This document shows positions 1 through 6,444 of a stretch of 6,931 nucleotides of DNA, in pieces. Source of the stretch: an uncultured Eubacteriales bacterium (GTDB lineage: Bacteria > Bacillota > Clostridia > Monoglobales > UMGS1388); assembly GCA_900551345.1 (NCBI GenBank), contig URVP01000079.1:1-6931 (forward strand), written 5' to 3'. Below the pieces are notes generated by a model. It had not been told where the DNA came from. It searched no databases and saw only the letters and a list, made by a program, of their open reading frames with translations. Both the position numbers and the translations under genes were made by a program. Each line of letters starts with the position of its first letter. Positions within the stretch are counted from its first letter, which is position 1.

Positions 1-78
1 TATTATACAACCAGACTTCATGTAGGCTCATTTTATCTGCCTGCATTTCTTGAAAAAATGCTGAAGGAGGTTGAGTGA
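1..78 (+). CDS. speE: Spermidine synthase-like aminopropyltransferase, C-terminal end (5' truncated by window)
   Basis: An open frame enters from the left edge at base 1 and ends at TGA 76-78, giving only the last 25 residues. They contain LHVGSFYLPAFLEKML, which matches the usual C-terminal tail of SpeE-type aminopropyltransferases (a 'Y-...-H-..-F-LP-F' pattern just before the stop). The family transfers the aminopropyl group of decarboxylated S-adenosylmethionine to putrescine, or to agmatine in some thermophiles, in the cytoplasm. The catalytic and substrate-binding part lies outside the window, so substrate and integrity cannot be judged. It sits directly upstream of an agmatinase-family gene whose ribosome binding site lies inside this coding region, so the two are almost certainly co-transcribed. 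The call rests on a short tail plus context. Confidence 0.72.
   Translation, partial: YYTTRLHVGSFYLPAFLEKMLKEVE
64..70 (+). promoter_or_regulatory. Ribosome binding site that decides the speB start
   Basis: AAGGAGG lies inside the last codons of speE. It directly abuts a possible TTG start at 71, which leaves no spacer, but is 9 nt from the in-frame TTG at 80. The second spacing is normal for a Firmicute, so TTG 80 is the preferred start. Confidence 0.75.
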
Positions 79-79
79 A

Positions 80-949
80 TTGAAACCTAATATAGAAACT
101 TTTATAGGATGTGACTGTAATTATCAAGATGCAAGCATTGTTTTGTTCGGGGCACCTTTTGACAGTACAACAAGCTTTAGACCGGGTGCAAGATTCGGAC
201 CTTCCGCAATTCGTCATGAAAGCTTCGGTCTTGAAACCTACAGCCCGTATCAGGATGCAGACTTAACTGATTGTAAAGTTTTTGATAGCGGTGATTTGGA
301 GCTGTGTTTTGGAGATTCAGGCATAGCTGTTGAAGATATTAAATCTCATACTGAGAAAATTTTAAATGATGACAAATTTCCCTTTCTTATAGGGGGAGAA
401 CACCTTGTTACTCTCGGTGCCGTAAAAGCGGTTGCAAATAAATATCCTGATATGCATATTATCCATTTCGATGCACATGCTGACCTAAGAGATGATTATT
501 TAGGGGCAAAACTCAGCCATGCCTGTGTAATGAGAAGATGCTGGGATATTCTTGGTGATAAAAGAATTCACCAATTTTGCATTCGCAGCGGCGAAAGAGA
601 AGAGTTTGCATTTGCCGCTAAACATACGCAGATGCAAAAATTCGACTTTGAGGGACTTGATGAGTTGGTTGCCTCACTCAAAGATAGTGATACACCTATT
701 TATTTATCGGTTGATTTGGACTGCCTTGACCCATCGGTTTTTCCGGGAACCGGAACTCCCGAAGCAGGCGGCGTGACTTTTATACAGCTTTTAAACGCTA
801 TAATTACAGTTTGTAATTGTAATGTCGTGGGAGCAGATATAAATGAACTTGCACCTATGCTTGATGCAAGCGGCGTGTCAACAGCTACGGCATGCAAGGT
901 GCTAAGAGAGTTTATATTAGCAATAAACAATAAAGTAAAGGAGAATTAA
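80..949 (+). CDS. speB: Agmatinase / ureohydrolase of the arginase family
   Basis: This cytoplasmic manganese ureohydrolase of 289 aa most likely cleaves agmatine to putrescine and urea. The fold's metal ligands are all present (numbering from TTG 80): GGEH with H108, DAHAD at 131-135 (D131, H133, D135) and SVDLDCLDP with D212 and D214. PGTGTPEAGG at 222-231 follows and is typical of the agmatinase/arginase family. The N-terminal GAPFDSTTSFRPGARFGP (24-41) is a common agmatinase opening. Length is normal for the family. The start is TTG at 80 because the AAGGAGG at 64-70 is correctly spaced for it; TTG 71 would add only three residues. The gene follows speE with no gap (stop 76-78) and precedes the carboxyspermidine dehydrogenase by 2 nt, so it belongs to a polyamine operon. 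An alternative substrate is N1-aminopropylagmatine, which would yield spermidine directly. The sequence seen here does not separate the two. Confidence 0.9.
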   Translation: MKPNIETFIGCDCNYQDASIVLFGAPFDSTTSFRPGARFGPSAIRHESFGLETYSPYQDADLTDCKVFDSGDLELCFGDSGIAVEDIKSHTEKILNDDKFPFLIGGEHLVTLGAVKAVANKYPDMHIIHFDAHADLRDDYLGAKLSHACVMRRCWDILGDKRIHQFCIRSGEREEFAFAAKHTQMQKFDFEGLDELVASLKDSDTPIYLSVDLDCLDPSVFPGTGTPEAGGVTFIQLLNAIITVCNCNVVGADINELAPMLDASGVSTATACKVLREFILAINNKVKEN

Positions 950-951
950 AA

Positions 952-2211
952 ATGAGTAAAGTTTTAATTATCGGCTGCGGAGGTGTAGCCTCGGTTGCAA
1001 TCAGAAAGTGCTGTCAGGTAAGTGATGTGTTTTCTGAAATTTGTATTGCAAGCAGAACTAAAGAAAAATGTGACAAATTGGCAAAAAGCCTTGAAGGTAA
1101 AACATCTACAAAAATTACTACTGCGAAGGTGGATGCCGACAATGTAGATGAACTGATTACTCTTATTAAAAATTATTCTCCCGACCTTGTGATGAATATT
1201 GCTCTTCCCTATCAGGACTTGACGATCATGGATGCTTGTCTTGCCTGCGGAGTTAATTATATGGACACAGCAAACTATGAGCCGGAAGATACTGATGACC
1301 CAAAGTGGCGTGAAATCTATGAAAAACGCTGTAAGGAAAAAGGTTTTTCTGCTTATTTTGATTATAGCTGGCAGTGGGCATATCGTGAAAAATTTGAAAA
1401 AGCGGGACTTACAGCCCTCCTGGGATGCGGATTTGATCCCGGAGTTACTCAAGCATACTGTGCATATGCAAAGAAGCATGAATTTGATACAATAGATACT
1501 ATTGATATTCTGGACTGTAACGGAGGCGACCACGGTTATCCTTTTGCCACCAACTTTAATCCGGAAGTTAACCTTCGTGAAGTATCTGCACCTGGAAGTT
1601 ATTGGGAAAACGGTAAATGGGTGGAAATTCCCGCTATGAGCATTAAGAGAGAATATAACTTTGATGAAGTGGGAATGAAGGACATGTATCTGCTTCATCA
1701 TGAGGAGATTGAGTCTATAGCTGTCAATATACCTGAGGTTAAAAGAATTCGTTTCTTTATGACTTTCGGACAGAGCTATCTTACTCATATGAAATGCCTT
1801 GAAAATGTAGGGATGCTTTCTACAACACCGGTTAATTTTGAAGGACATGAGATTGTGCCTATTAAATTTCTTAAAGAATTGCTTCCTGACCCTGCAAGTT
1901 TAGGACCTCGCACCAAGGGGAAGACAAACATAGGTTGTATTTTTACCGGCAAAAAAGACGGCAAGGATAAAACATACTATATTTATAATGTTTGTGACCA
2001 TCAGCAGTGCTATCGTGAAGTTGAAAGCCAGGCAATCAGTTATACAACGGGAGTTCCTGCAATGTGCGGCGCTTTAATGCTTCTTACTGGCAAATGGAAC
2101 AAAAAAGGCGTTCACACTGTGGAAGAGTTTAACCCAGACCCTTTCATTGATGCACTTAACAAATACGGCCTTCCTTCTAAAGAAAGTCATAATCCGGTAT
2201 TGGTTGACTGA
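952..2211 (+). CDS. Carboxy(nor)spermidine dehydrogenase, saccharopine dehydrogenase family
   Basis: This 419-aa cytoplasmic oxidoreductase of the LYS1/saccharopine dehydrogenase family probably condenses a diamine (putrescine, giving carboxyspermidine) with L-aspartate beta-semialdehyde and reduces the imine with NAD(P)H. The protein opens with a Rossmann strand and glycine motif, VLIIGCGGVA (4-13). S34-R35 at the end of the second strand suggests NADPH preference (inference). The segment LLGCGFDPGVTQAY (157-169 region) is a hallmark of this family. The middle and C-terminal parts form the catalytic domain. The start ATG 952 has AAGGAG at 938-943, inside the end of speB. The stop TGA overlaps the ATG of the decarboxylase by 1 nt, indicating translational coupling to its pathway partner. 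Family members also act on agmatine (carboxyaminopropylagmatine dehydrogenase) or on 1,3-diaminopropane. The decarboxylase next door argues against true saccharopine dehydrogenase. Confidence 0.87.
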   Translation: MSKVLIIGCGGVASVAIRKCCQVSDVFSEICIASRTKEKCDKLAKSLEGKTSTKITTAKVDADNVDELITLIKNYSPDLVMNIALPYQDLTIMDACLACGVNYMDTANYEPEDTDDPKWREIYEKRCKEKGFSAYFDYSWQWAYREKFEKAGLTALLGCGFDPGVTQAYCAYAKKHEFDTIDTIDILDCNGGDHGYPFATNFNPEVNLREVSAPGSYWENGKWVEIPAMSIKREYNFDEVGMKDMYLLHHEEIESIAVNIPEVKRIRFFMTFGQSYLTHMKCLENVGMLSTTPVNFEGHEIVPIKFLKELLPDPASLGPRTKGKTNIGCIFTGKKDGKDKTYYIYNVCDHQQCYREVESQAISYTTGVPAMCGALMLLTGKWNKKGVHTVEEFNPDPFIDALNKYGLPSKESHNPVLVD

Positions 2212-3419
2212 TGAGCGATAATAAAAATGTTTCTGCCGTGTTTGATGGGTTGCACGGAAAAGAGCCGGAAGAACTTTTTTCACATTTAAATACGCCTTGC
2301 TATATAATTGATGAAAATAAAATTAAAAGGAACTGTGAGATTTTAGCTTCCGTAATTGAAGAGACAGGATGTAAAATTTTGTTGGCACAAAAAGCTTTTT
2401 CTAATTATGACTTCTACCCTTTGATTTCTGAATATTTGTCAGGAACGGAAGCAAGCGGTCTGTATGAAGCCAGGCTCGGAGCAGAAATGATGCCGGGCGA
2501 AGAAGTTCATGTGTTTTGTGCGGCGTACAAAGATGACGAATTTGAAGAAGTTATTAAGTATGCAGACCATATTGTATTTAATTCTGTTAATCAGCTGAAA
2601 AAATACGGTTCAAAAGCAAAACAATCAGGTAGAAGCGTTGGGCTGCGTATTAATCCTCGTTGTTCTACACAGGAAGGGCATGCTATTTATGACCCGTGTG
2701 CTCCTGGCAGCAGACTGGGAGTAACTCGTGATGTATGGGATACTCAGATGACAGATGAGCTGATAAATCTTCTGGACGGGCTTCATTTTCATACGCTTTG
2801 CGAACAAAATTCAGATGCTCTTGACACTACACTCAAAGCTGTATCGAAAGAATACGCAGATGTATTGCCTAAGATGAAGTGGCTTAATATGGGCGGAGGT
2901 CATCATATAACAAAGTGTGATTATGATATTGACCTTTTAAAGAAAAACATTATATATGCTAAAACAGAATGGGGAGTGCAGGTCTATTTAGAACCCGGTG
3001 AAGCCGTTGCGTTAAACGCCGGGTATTTGGCAACCAGAGTGCTGGACATAGTATCTAACGGTGATATTAAAACCGCTGTTTTAGATGCAAGTGCAGCATG
3101 CCATATGCCTGATGTTATCGAAATGCCCTATACTCCGCCTGTATATCATGCTCAAAGCGGCAGCGGAAGCAATAGTTACAGACTTGCCGGACCTACATGT
3201 CTTGCAGGTGATGTTGTGGGTGATTACTGTTTCGACCGTGACCTAAAAGAAGGCGATATTATCCTGTTCGGCGATATGGCAATTTATACAACTTGCAAAA
3301 ACAATACATTTAACGGTATGAGTCTGCCTGATATTTTTAAATATGATACAGATGGAAAAATTACCCGTTTGACAAACTTTGATTACTTTGATTTTAAATA
3401 TCGTCTCGGAACTAAATAA
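2211..3419 (+). CDS. nspC: Carboxy(nor)spermidine decarboxylase (PLP, alanine racemase-like fold)
   Basis: This 402-aa cytoplasmic PLP enzyme of fold type III removes the carboxyl group from carboxyspermidine (or carboxynorspermidine) to give spermidine (or norspermidine). Visible landmarks are the PLP lysine K61 in LLAQKAFS, GLHFHTLCE (190-198), the glycine-rich phosphate-binding stretch NMGGGHHIT (226-234), EPGEA (261-265), ACHMPDVIEMPY (296-307), AGPTCLAGD (326-334) with the probable catalytic C330, and NNTFNGMSLP (364-373). CHMPDV-EMPY and EPGEA separate the NspC family from LysA, which has EPGR. The ATG overlaps the stop of the dehydrogenase (TGATG), so translation is coupled. The gene ends the polyamine operon, 9 nt before an intrinsic terminator. 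The exact substrate (carboxyspermidine, carboxynorspermidine or carboxyaminopropylagmatine) cannot be read from the sequence; spermidine production is the most likely role. Confidence 0.9.
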   Translation: MSDNKNVSAVFDGLHGKEPEELFSHLNTPCYIIDENKIKRNCEILASVIEETGCKILLAQKAFSNYDFYPLISEYLSGTEASGLYEARLGAEMMPGEEVHVFCAAYKDDEFEEVIKYADHIVFNSVNQLKKYGSKAKQSGRSVGLRINPRCSTQEGHAIYDPCAPGSRLGVTRDVWDTQMTDELINLLDGLHFHTLCEQNSDALDTTLKAVSKEYADVLPKMKWLNMGGGHHITKCDYDIDLLKKNIIYAKTEWGVQVYLEPGEAVALNAGYLATRVLDIVSNGDIKTAVLDASAACHMPDVIEMPYTPPVYHAQSGSGSNSYRLAGPTCLAGDVVGDYCFDRDLKEGDIILFGDMAIYTTCKNNTFNGMSLPDIFKYDTDGKITRLTNFDYFDFKYRLGTK

Positions 3420-3428
3420 TATAGTATT

Positions 3429-3455
3429 AAAAATGCACCAAACGGTGCATTTTTT
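3429..3455 (+). terminator. Intrinsic terminator of the polyamine operon
   Basis: The stem ATGCACC (3433-3439) pairs perfectly with GGTGCAT (3444-3450) around the loop AAAC. It is preceded by an A-run (3429-3433) and followed by a T-run (3450-3455), which lengthen the stem by A-T pairs and supply the U-tract. It starts 9 nt after the nspC stop and separates this operon from lysA. Confidence 0.92.
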
Positions 3456-3489
3456 ATGCTGTAAACATGCAAAACAAACTTAAATTTTA

Positions 3490-3518
3490 TTGACATATAC
3501 ATATTTTGGGTATATAAT
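3490..3518 (+). promoter_or_regulatory. Consensus sigma-A promoter for the lysA operon
   Basis: TTGACA (3490-3495) and TATAAT (3513-3518) are both perfect consensus boxes and are separated by exactly 17 nt. The predicted transcription start is about 3525. A second TATAAT at 3528-3533 has only a weak -35 (TTTGGG, 3505-3510) at 17 nt. The promoter lies just past the upstream terminator and about 200 nt before the lysA start, so the transcript would have a long untranslated leader. Confidence 0.88.
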
Positions 3519-3524
3519 ATAATT

Positions 3525-3725
3525 CAGTATAATTTGCGTGAGTGCAAGCATAAAAAACGGTTTGAAGGTCATTATGTAAGTACAGATACATTCATTAAAC
3601 CAATTTAAATTTTAATTATTATATGCTTGTAAATGCTGCGCAAAGGCTCTTATTACTTTTCCCTGATTATGAGAGCTGTTATATAAGATTTGTGCCTTGC
3701 AGGGAGGCAGAACGGAGATTTATTT
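3525..3725 (+). promoter_or_regulatory. Long structured 5' leader of lysA, class not recognised
   Basis: No gene is supported between nspC and lysA. Hand pairing of the leader shows an extended imperfect hairpin: TTTGCG (3533-3538) with CGCAAA (3639-3644); a 10-bp helix 3543-3552 with 3622-3631 (one G-U); GGTTTGA (3559-3565) with TTAAACC (3595-3601), one G-U; and ATGTA (3574-3578) with TACAT (3587-3591). A second hairpin pairs 3645-3653 with 3669-3677. A small one pairs TGCCT (3693-3697) with AGGCA (3705-3709), 4 nt before the lysA Shine-Dalgarno. I do not see the conserved elements of the lysine riboswitch or the T-box sequence. The element may be an unrecognised cis-regulatory RNA. No energy calculation or covariation was done, and part of the pairing in such AT-rich sequence could be chance. 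Confidence 0.45.
3714..3717 (+). promoter_or_regulatory. Ribosome binding site that decides the lysA start
   Basis: GGAG lies 8 nt before ATG 3726. The in-frame TTG at 3690 has no Shine-Dalgarno in front of it, so ATG 3726 is chosen. A second SD-like sequence, GGGAGG at 3702-3707, is too far from the ATG (18 nt) to serve it directly and lies within the last leader hairpin. Confidence 0.7.
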
Positions 3726-5027
3726 ATGTACATTATGGAAGGTCTTGGCAAAGACGAAAATGAAACACTTACACTGGGCGGAATCAGCCTTGAAACCATC
3801 GCACAAAAATACGGTACTCCTGTTTATGTGATGGACGAAGAAACCGTTATAAAAAATGCAAGAATATACAGAGAGGCAGCACAAAAGTATTATGACGGCG
3901 GTTCTCTTATTTTATATGCAAGTAAGGCTCTCAGCTGTAAATATATATATAAACTTATGGATAAGGAAGGTCTCGGAGCTGATGTTGTATCCGGGGGCGA
4001 ACTTTACACCGCTTTAAAAGCCGGTATGCCTGCTGAAAAAATATATTTTCATGGTAACAACAAAACAGATGATGAAATAAAAATGGGTGTTGACAACAAT
4101 GTAGGCTGTTTTGTGGTTGATAACATTTATGAACTTGAAAGAATTAATGCTTATGCTGAAAAATGCAATAAAAAGGTTAAAGTAGCTTTCAGAATCAAAC
4201 CCGGTATTGACGCTCATACTCATGAATTTATTATGACGGGGCAGATTGATTCAAAATTCGGTGTAGCTCTTGAAACAGGCGAGGCTGAAGAAATCTACAG
4301 CAAAGCCTCAAAAATGAACAATATAAATGTTGCAGGAGTTCATTGCCATATTGGTTCACAGATTTTCGATTTTGAACCGTTTGAATCAGCTGTGGAAACC
4401 ATGCTTGATTTTGTTGTTCTTCTTAAAAATAAATACGGAATTGTTATTTCAGAACTTAATCTTGGCGGAGGTTATGGTATTAAATATGTAAAAGGCGATA
4501 ATCCGGTTCCGTATGAAATGTTTATTAAAAAGATTTCAGAAAAGATAAACAGCGTATGCGAAAAGAACTCTTTAGACAAGCCCATGCTTCTTATGGAACC
4601 CGGAAGGTCAATTGTGGGTGCTGCCGGTCTTACAGTTTACACGGTTGGCTGCGTAAAAAATATACCTGGCGTACGCACTTATGTTTCTGTTGACGGAGGA
4701 ATGGGAGATAACCCCAGATATATACTCTATGGTTCGCAGTACGAAGCAATGTGCGTTAATCAGCCTGACAGAGCTCCGGAAACTACTGTTACAATAGCGG
4801 GAAAATGCTGTGAATCCGGAGATATTATTATTAAAGATATTCAAATGCCTGAAATTAAAGAGGGCGACTTGATTACTGTTCTTTCCACAGGAGCCTATAA
4901 TTACTCAATGGCAAGCAATTACAACCGCATACCTCGTCCGCCTGTGGTTTTTGTTAAAAACGGACAGGACAAGCTGGTTATTGAAAGAGAAAGTTACGAA
5001 GACTTAATTAAAAACGATAGGGATTGA
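3726..5027 (+). CDS. lysA: Diaminopimelate decarboxylase
   Basis: This 433-aa cytoplasmic PLP enzyme (fold type III, alanine racemase-like barrel plus beta domain) converts meso-diaminopimelate to L-lysine and CO2, the last step of lysine synthesis. Landmarks (numbering from ATG 3726) are the PLP lysine K67 in LYASKALS, HCHIGSQ (206-212), LNLGGGYG (244-251), EPGR (291-294), the catalytic-cysteine motif CESGD (362-366, C362) and GAYNYSMASNYNRIPRPP (389-406), which contributes to PLP and substrate binding across the dimer interface. Length is normal for LysA. ATG 3726 is chosen for its GGAG; an upstream TTG 3690 would add 12 residues unlike the family's N-terminus. The gene is the first in its operon, behind a consensus promoter and a long structured leader, and is followed after 4 nt by an M50 protease. 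EPGR and CESGD favour LysA over the related NspC. Confidence 0.95.
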   Translation: MYIMEGLGKDENETLTLGGISLETIAQKYGTPVYVMDEETVIKNARIYREAAQKYYDGGSLILYASKALSCKYIYKLMDKEGLGADVVSGGELYTALKAGMPAEKIYFHGNNKTDDEIKMGVDNNVGCFVVDNIYELERINAYAEKCNKKVKVAFRIKPGIDAHTHEFIMTGQIDSKFGVALETGEAEEIYSKASKMNNINVAGVHCHIGSQIFDFEPFESAVETMLDFVVLLKNKYGIVISELNLGGGYGIKYVKGDNPVPYEMFIKKISEKINSVCEKNSLDKPMLLMEPGRSIVGAAGLTVYTVGCVKNIPGVRTYVSVDGGMGDNPRYILYGSQYEAMCVNQPDRAPETTVTIAGKCCESGDIIIKDIQMPEIKEGDLITVLSTGAYNYSMASNYNRIPRPPVVFVKNGQDKLVIERESYEDLIKNDRD

Positions 5028-5031
5028 TGAC

Positions 5032-5685
5032 ATGTTAGGCAGTTTTTCAATTGTTAATTTACTTCTTACCCTGGTTTTATTTGTATTTTCTGTAACCATT
5101 CACGAAGTTGCCCATGGTTATGCTGCATACAAATTGGGTGATCCTACAGCAAAAAATTGCGGAAGGCTTACGCTTAATCCCATAAAGCATCTTGACCCGC
5201 TTGGAACTCTTCTTATACTTCTTGTGGGTTTCGGATGGGCAAAACCGGTGCCAATAGATTCAAGATATTTTGAAAAGCCGCGGCGTGATATTACCATCGT
5301 TTCGGCTGCCGGACCGATTTCAAACTTACTGTTATCACTGCTCTCTCTAATAATTTATTACAAAGTTTGCTTAAATCTTTATCAGGCGGGGATAATGCCT
5401 GAAAATGTTATAAGTGCATGCAGTGTGTTCTTTGGCACGATGGCATCACTCAATATTACCCTTGCGGTATTTAATTTGCTGCCCATACCGCCGCTGGACG
5501 GTTCTAAAATTCTGCTTACGTGGGCACCTTATAAATGGCAGCAGGCAATATACAGCATTGAACGATTTGGCTTTATTGGCGTTTATCTTGTTCTTATAAT
5601 AATTTCAAGACTGGGAATAATTTCAGCGGTAAGCGGTTTTTTGTGGGATTTGCTTTTAAAATTAGTGAATCTGTTGCCCTTCTGA
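5032..5685 (+). CDS. M50-family membrane zinc metalloprotease (site-2 protease-like)
   Basis: This is a 217-aa integral membrane peptidase of the short M50 group (YwhC/SpoIVFB-like) with no PDZ domain. The first hydrophobic segment (about 5-27) carries the zinc motif HEVAH (H24, E25, H28). The third zinc ligand is probably D156 in NLLPIPPLDGS (148-158), the family's second hallmark. SAAGPISNLLLSLLSL (91-106) is the conserved GP-x-N segment. About five to six hydrophobic segments are visible. Members cleave substrates within or near the membrane; the target here is unknown. The ATG lies 4 nt after the lysA stop with a modest AGGGA (5019-5023) 8 nt upstream, so translation may depend partly on lysA. 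The gene precedes scpA by 10 nt. An M50 gene before scpAB is a familiar Firmicute arrangement, but I know of no proven functional link. Confidence 0.92.
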   Translation: MLGSFSIVNLLLTLVLFVFSVTIHEVAHGYAAYKLGDPTAKNCGRLTLNPIKHLDPLGTLLILLVGFGWAKPVPIDSRYFEKPRRDITIVSAAGPISNLLLSLLSLIIYYKVCLNLYQAGIMPENVISACSVFFGTMASLNITLAVFNLLPIPPLDGSKILLTWAPYKWQQAIYSIERFGFIGVYLVLIIISRLGIISAVSGFLWDLLLKLVNLLPF

Positions 5686-5695
5686 GGAGCTGTAA

Positions 5696-6442
5696 ATGGA
5701 AAATATAAAATTCAATCTTGATGTGTTTGAAGGTCCTTTGGACCTACTGCTGCATTTGATACAAAAGAATAAAGTTAGCATATACGATATACCCATTTCA
5801 AATATAACAGATCAGTATATGGCATATATTGACGGTCTTGACGAATTTGATTTAGATGGTTCAAGCGAGTTCCTTGTTATGGCGGCTCAGCTGTTACAAA
5901 TAAAATCAAAAATGCTTCTACCTCAAGAAAACGATGAAAACGAAGAGGAAGAAGATCCGAGAGAGGAATTGGCACGCAGACTGGAAGAGTATCGTAACTT
6001 TAAAGCAGCGGCTCTTTATCTGAGACAGTATGAAGAAGCTGGAGCCGGCGTCTTTACAAAGCCTCCTGAATATATTGAGCGTAAAGTTATTGATAAATCA
6101 TTTAAAGAATTGACAATTGAGAACCTTATAAAAGCTTTGATGGGACTCCACGACAAAAATACAAGCTACAATGTTGATATTCATGATAAAATGGAGGAAA
6201 TAGTTCATAAACCCCGAGTTTCTGTTTTCACTAAAGTTAAGTCCATACTGAAAAGGATAAAAAGCATTAAAAAAGTTAAGTTTAAAGACCTTTTTCGTGA
6301 TATGAAAACTAAAAGCGAGGCTGTGGCAGGCTTTTTGGCGGTTCTTGAACTGTTAAAGTTAAACCGAGTTAAACTTACAGCCCAAGATGGAGAATATATA
6401 CTTGAAGGAAGAGACGGCAAAAGTACAGGAGAGGAAGATTAA
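5696..6442 (+). CDS. scpA: Segregation and condensation protein A (kleisin)
   Basis: This 248-aa kleisin subunit of the SMC-ScpAB condensin bridges the SMC head and neck and binds an ScpB dimer, helping to compact and separate replicated chromosomes. The N-terminal domain opens with the family signature FEGPLDLLLHLI (11-22), followed by ISNITDQYMAYI (35-45 region) and AAQLLQIKSKMLLP (63-76). An acidic linker (79-91, many E and D) leads to a helical middle part. The C-terminal winged helix (about 205-238) contains FLAVLELLKLNRVKL, the usual SMC-contacting region. Length is typical. GAGGAG at 5684-5689, overlapping the stop of the M50 gene, sits 6 nt before the ATG. scpB follows after 2 nt, which fits subunits of one complex. 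Nothing is missing. Confidence 0.96.
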   Translation: MENIKFNLDVFEGPLDLLLHLIQKNKVSIYDIPISNITDQYMAYIDGLDEFDLDGSSEFLVMAAQLLQIKSKMLLPQENDENEEEEDPREELARRLEEYRNFKAAALYLRQYEEAGAGVFTKPPEYIERKVIDKSFKELTIENLIKALMGLHDKNTSYNVDIHDKMEEIVHKPRVSVFTKVKSILKRIKSIKKVKFKDLFRDMKTKSEAVAGFLAVLELLKLNRVKLTAQDGEYILEGRDGKSTGEED

Positions 6443-6444
6443 AA

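Noticed and set aside
964..1848. Long open frame on the minus strand (294 codons)
   Set aside because: It lies wholly opposite the carboxyspermidine dehydrogenase gene, has no recognisable domain and has an odd composition. It is an antisense shadow of a well-supported gene.
3538..3579. Possible leader peptide starting GTG and ending TAA before lysA
   Set aside because: It has no Shine-Dalgarno, only one lysine-rich spot of two or three codons, and no attenuator-type terminator after it.
3525..3680. Stand-alone small RNA such as 6S RNA
   Set aside because: The rod-like fold after a strong promoter is suggestive, but there is no terminator with a U-tract after 3644 or 3677, and the transcript would read straight into lysA.
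3645..3690. Hairpin 3645-3677 as an intrinsic terminator or attenuator
   Set aside because: The stem is followed by GTTATATAAG rather than a run of T, so it lacks the U-tract.
3525..3725. Lysine riboswitch or T-box leader
   Set aside because: The position before lysA makes these the first guess, but I could not find the conserved lysine-riboswitch core or the T-box GGTGG-type sequence. A covariance-model search would settle it.
3690..3725. Upstream TTG start for lysA
   Set aside because: There is no ribosome binding site at a usable distance, it falls at the base of the last leader hairpin, and the added residues do not resemble a LysA N-terminus.
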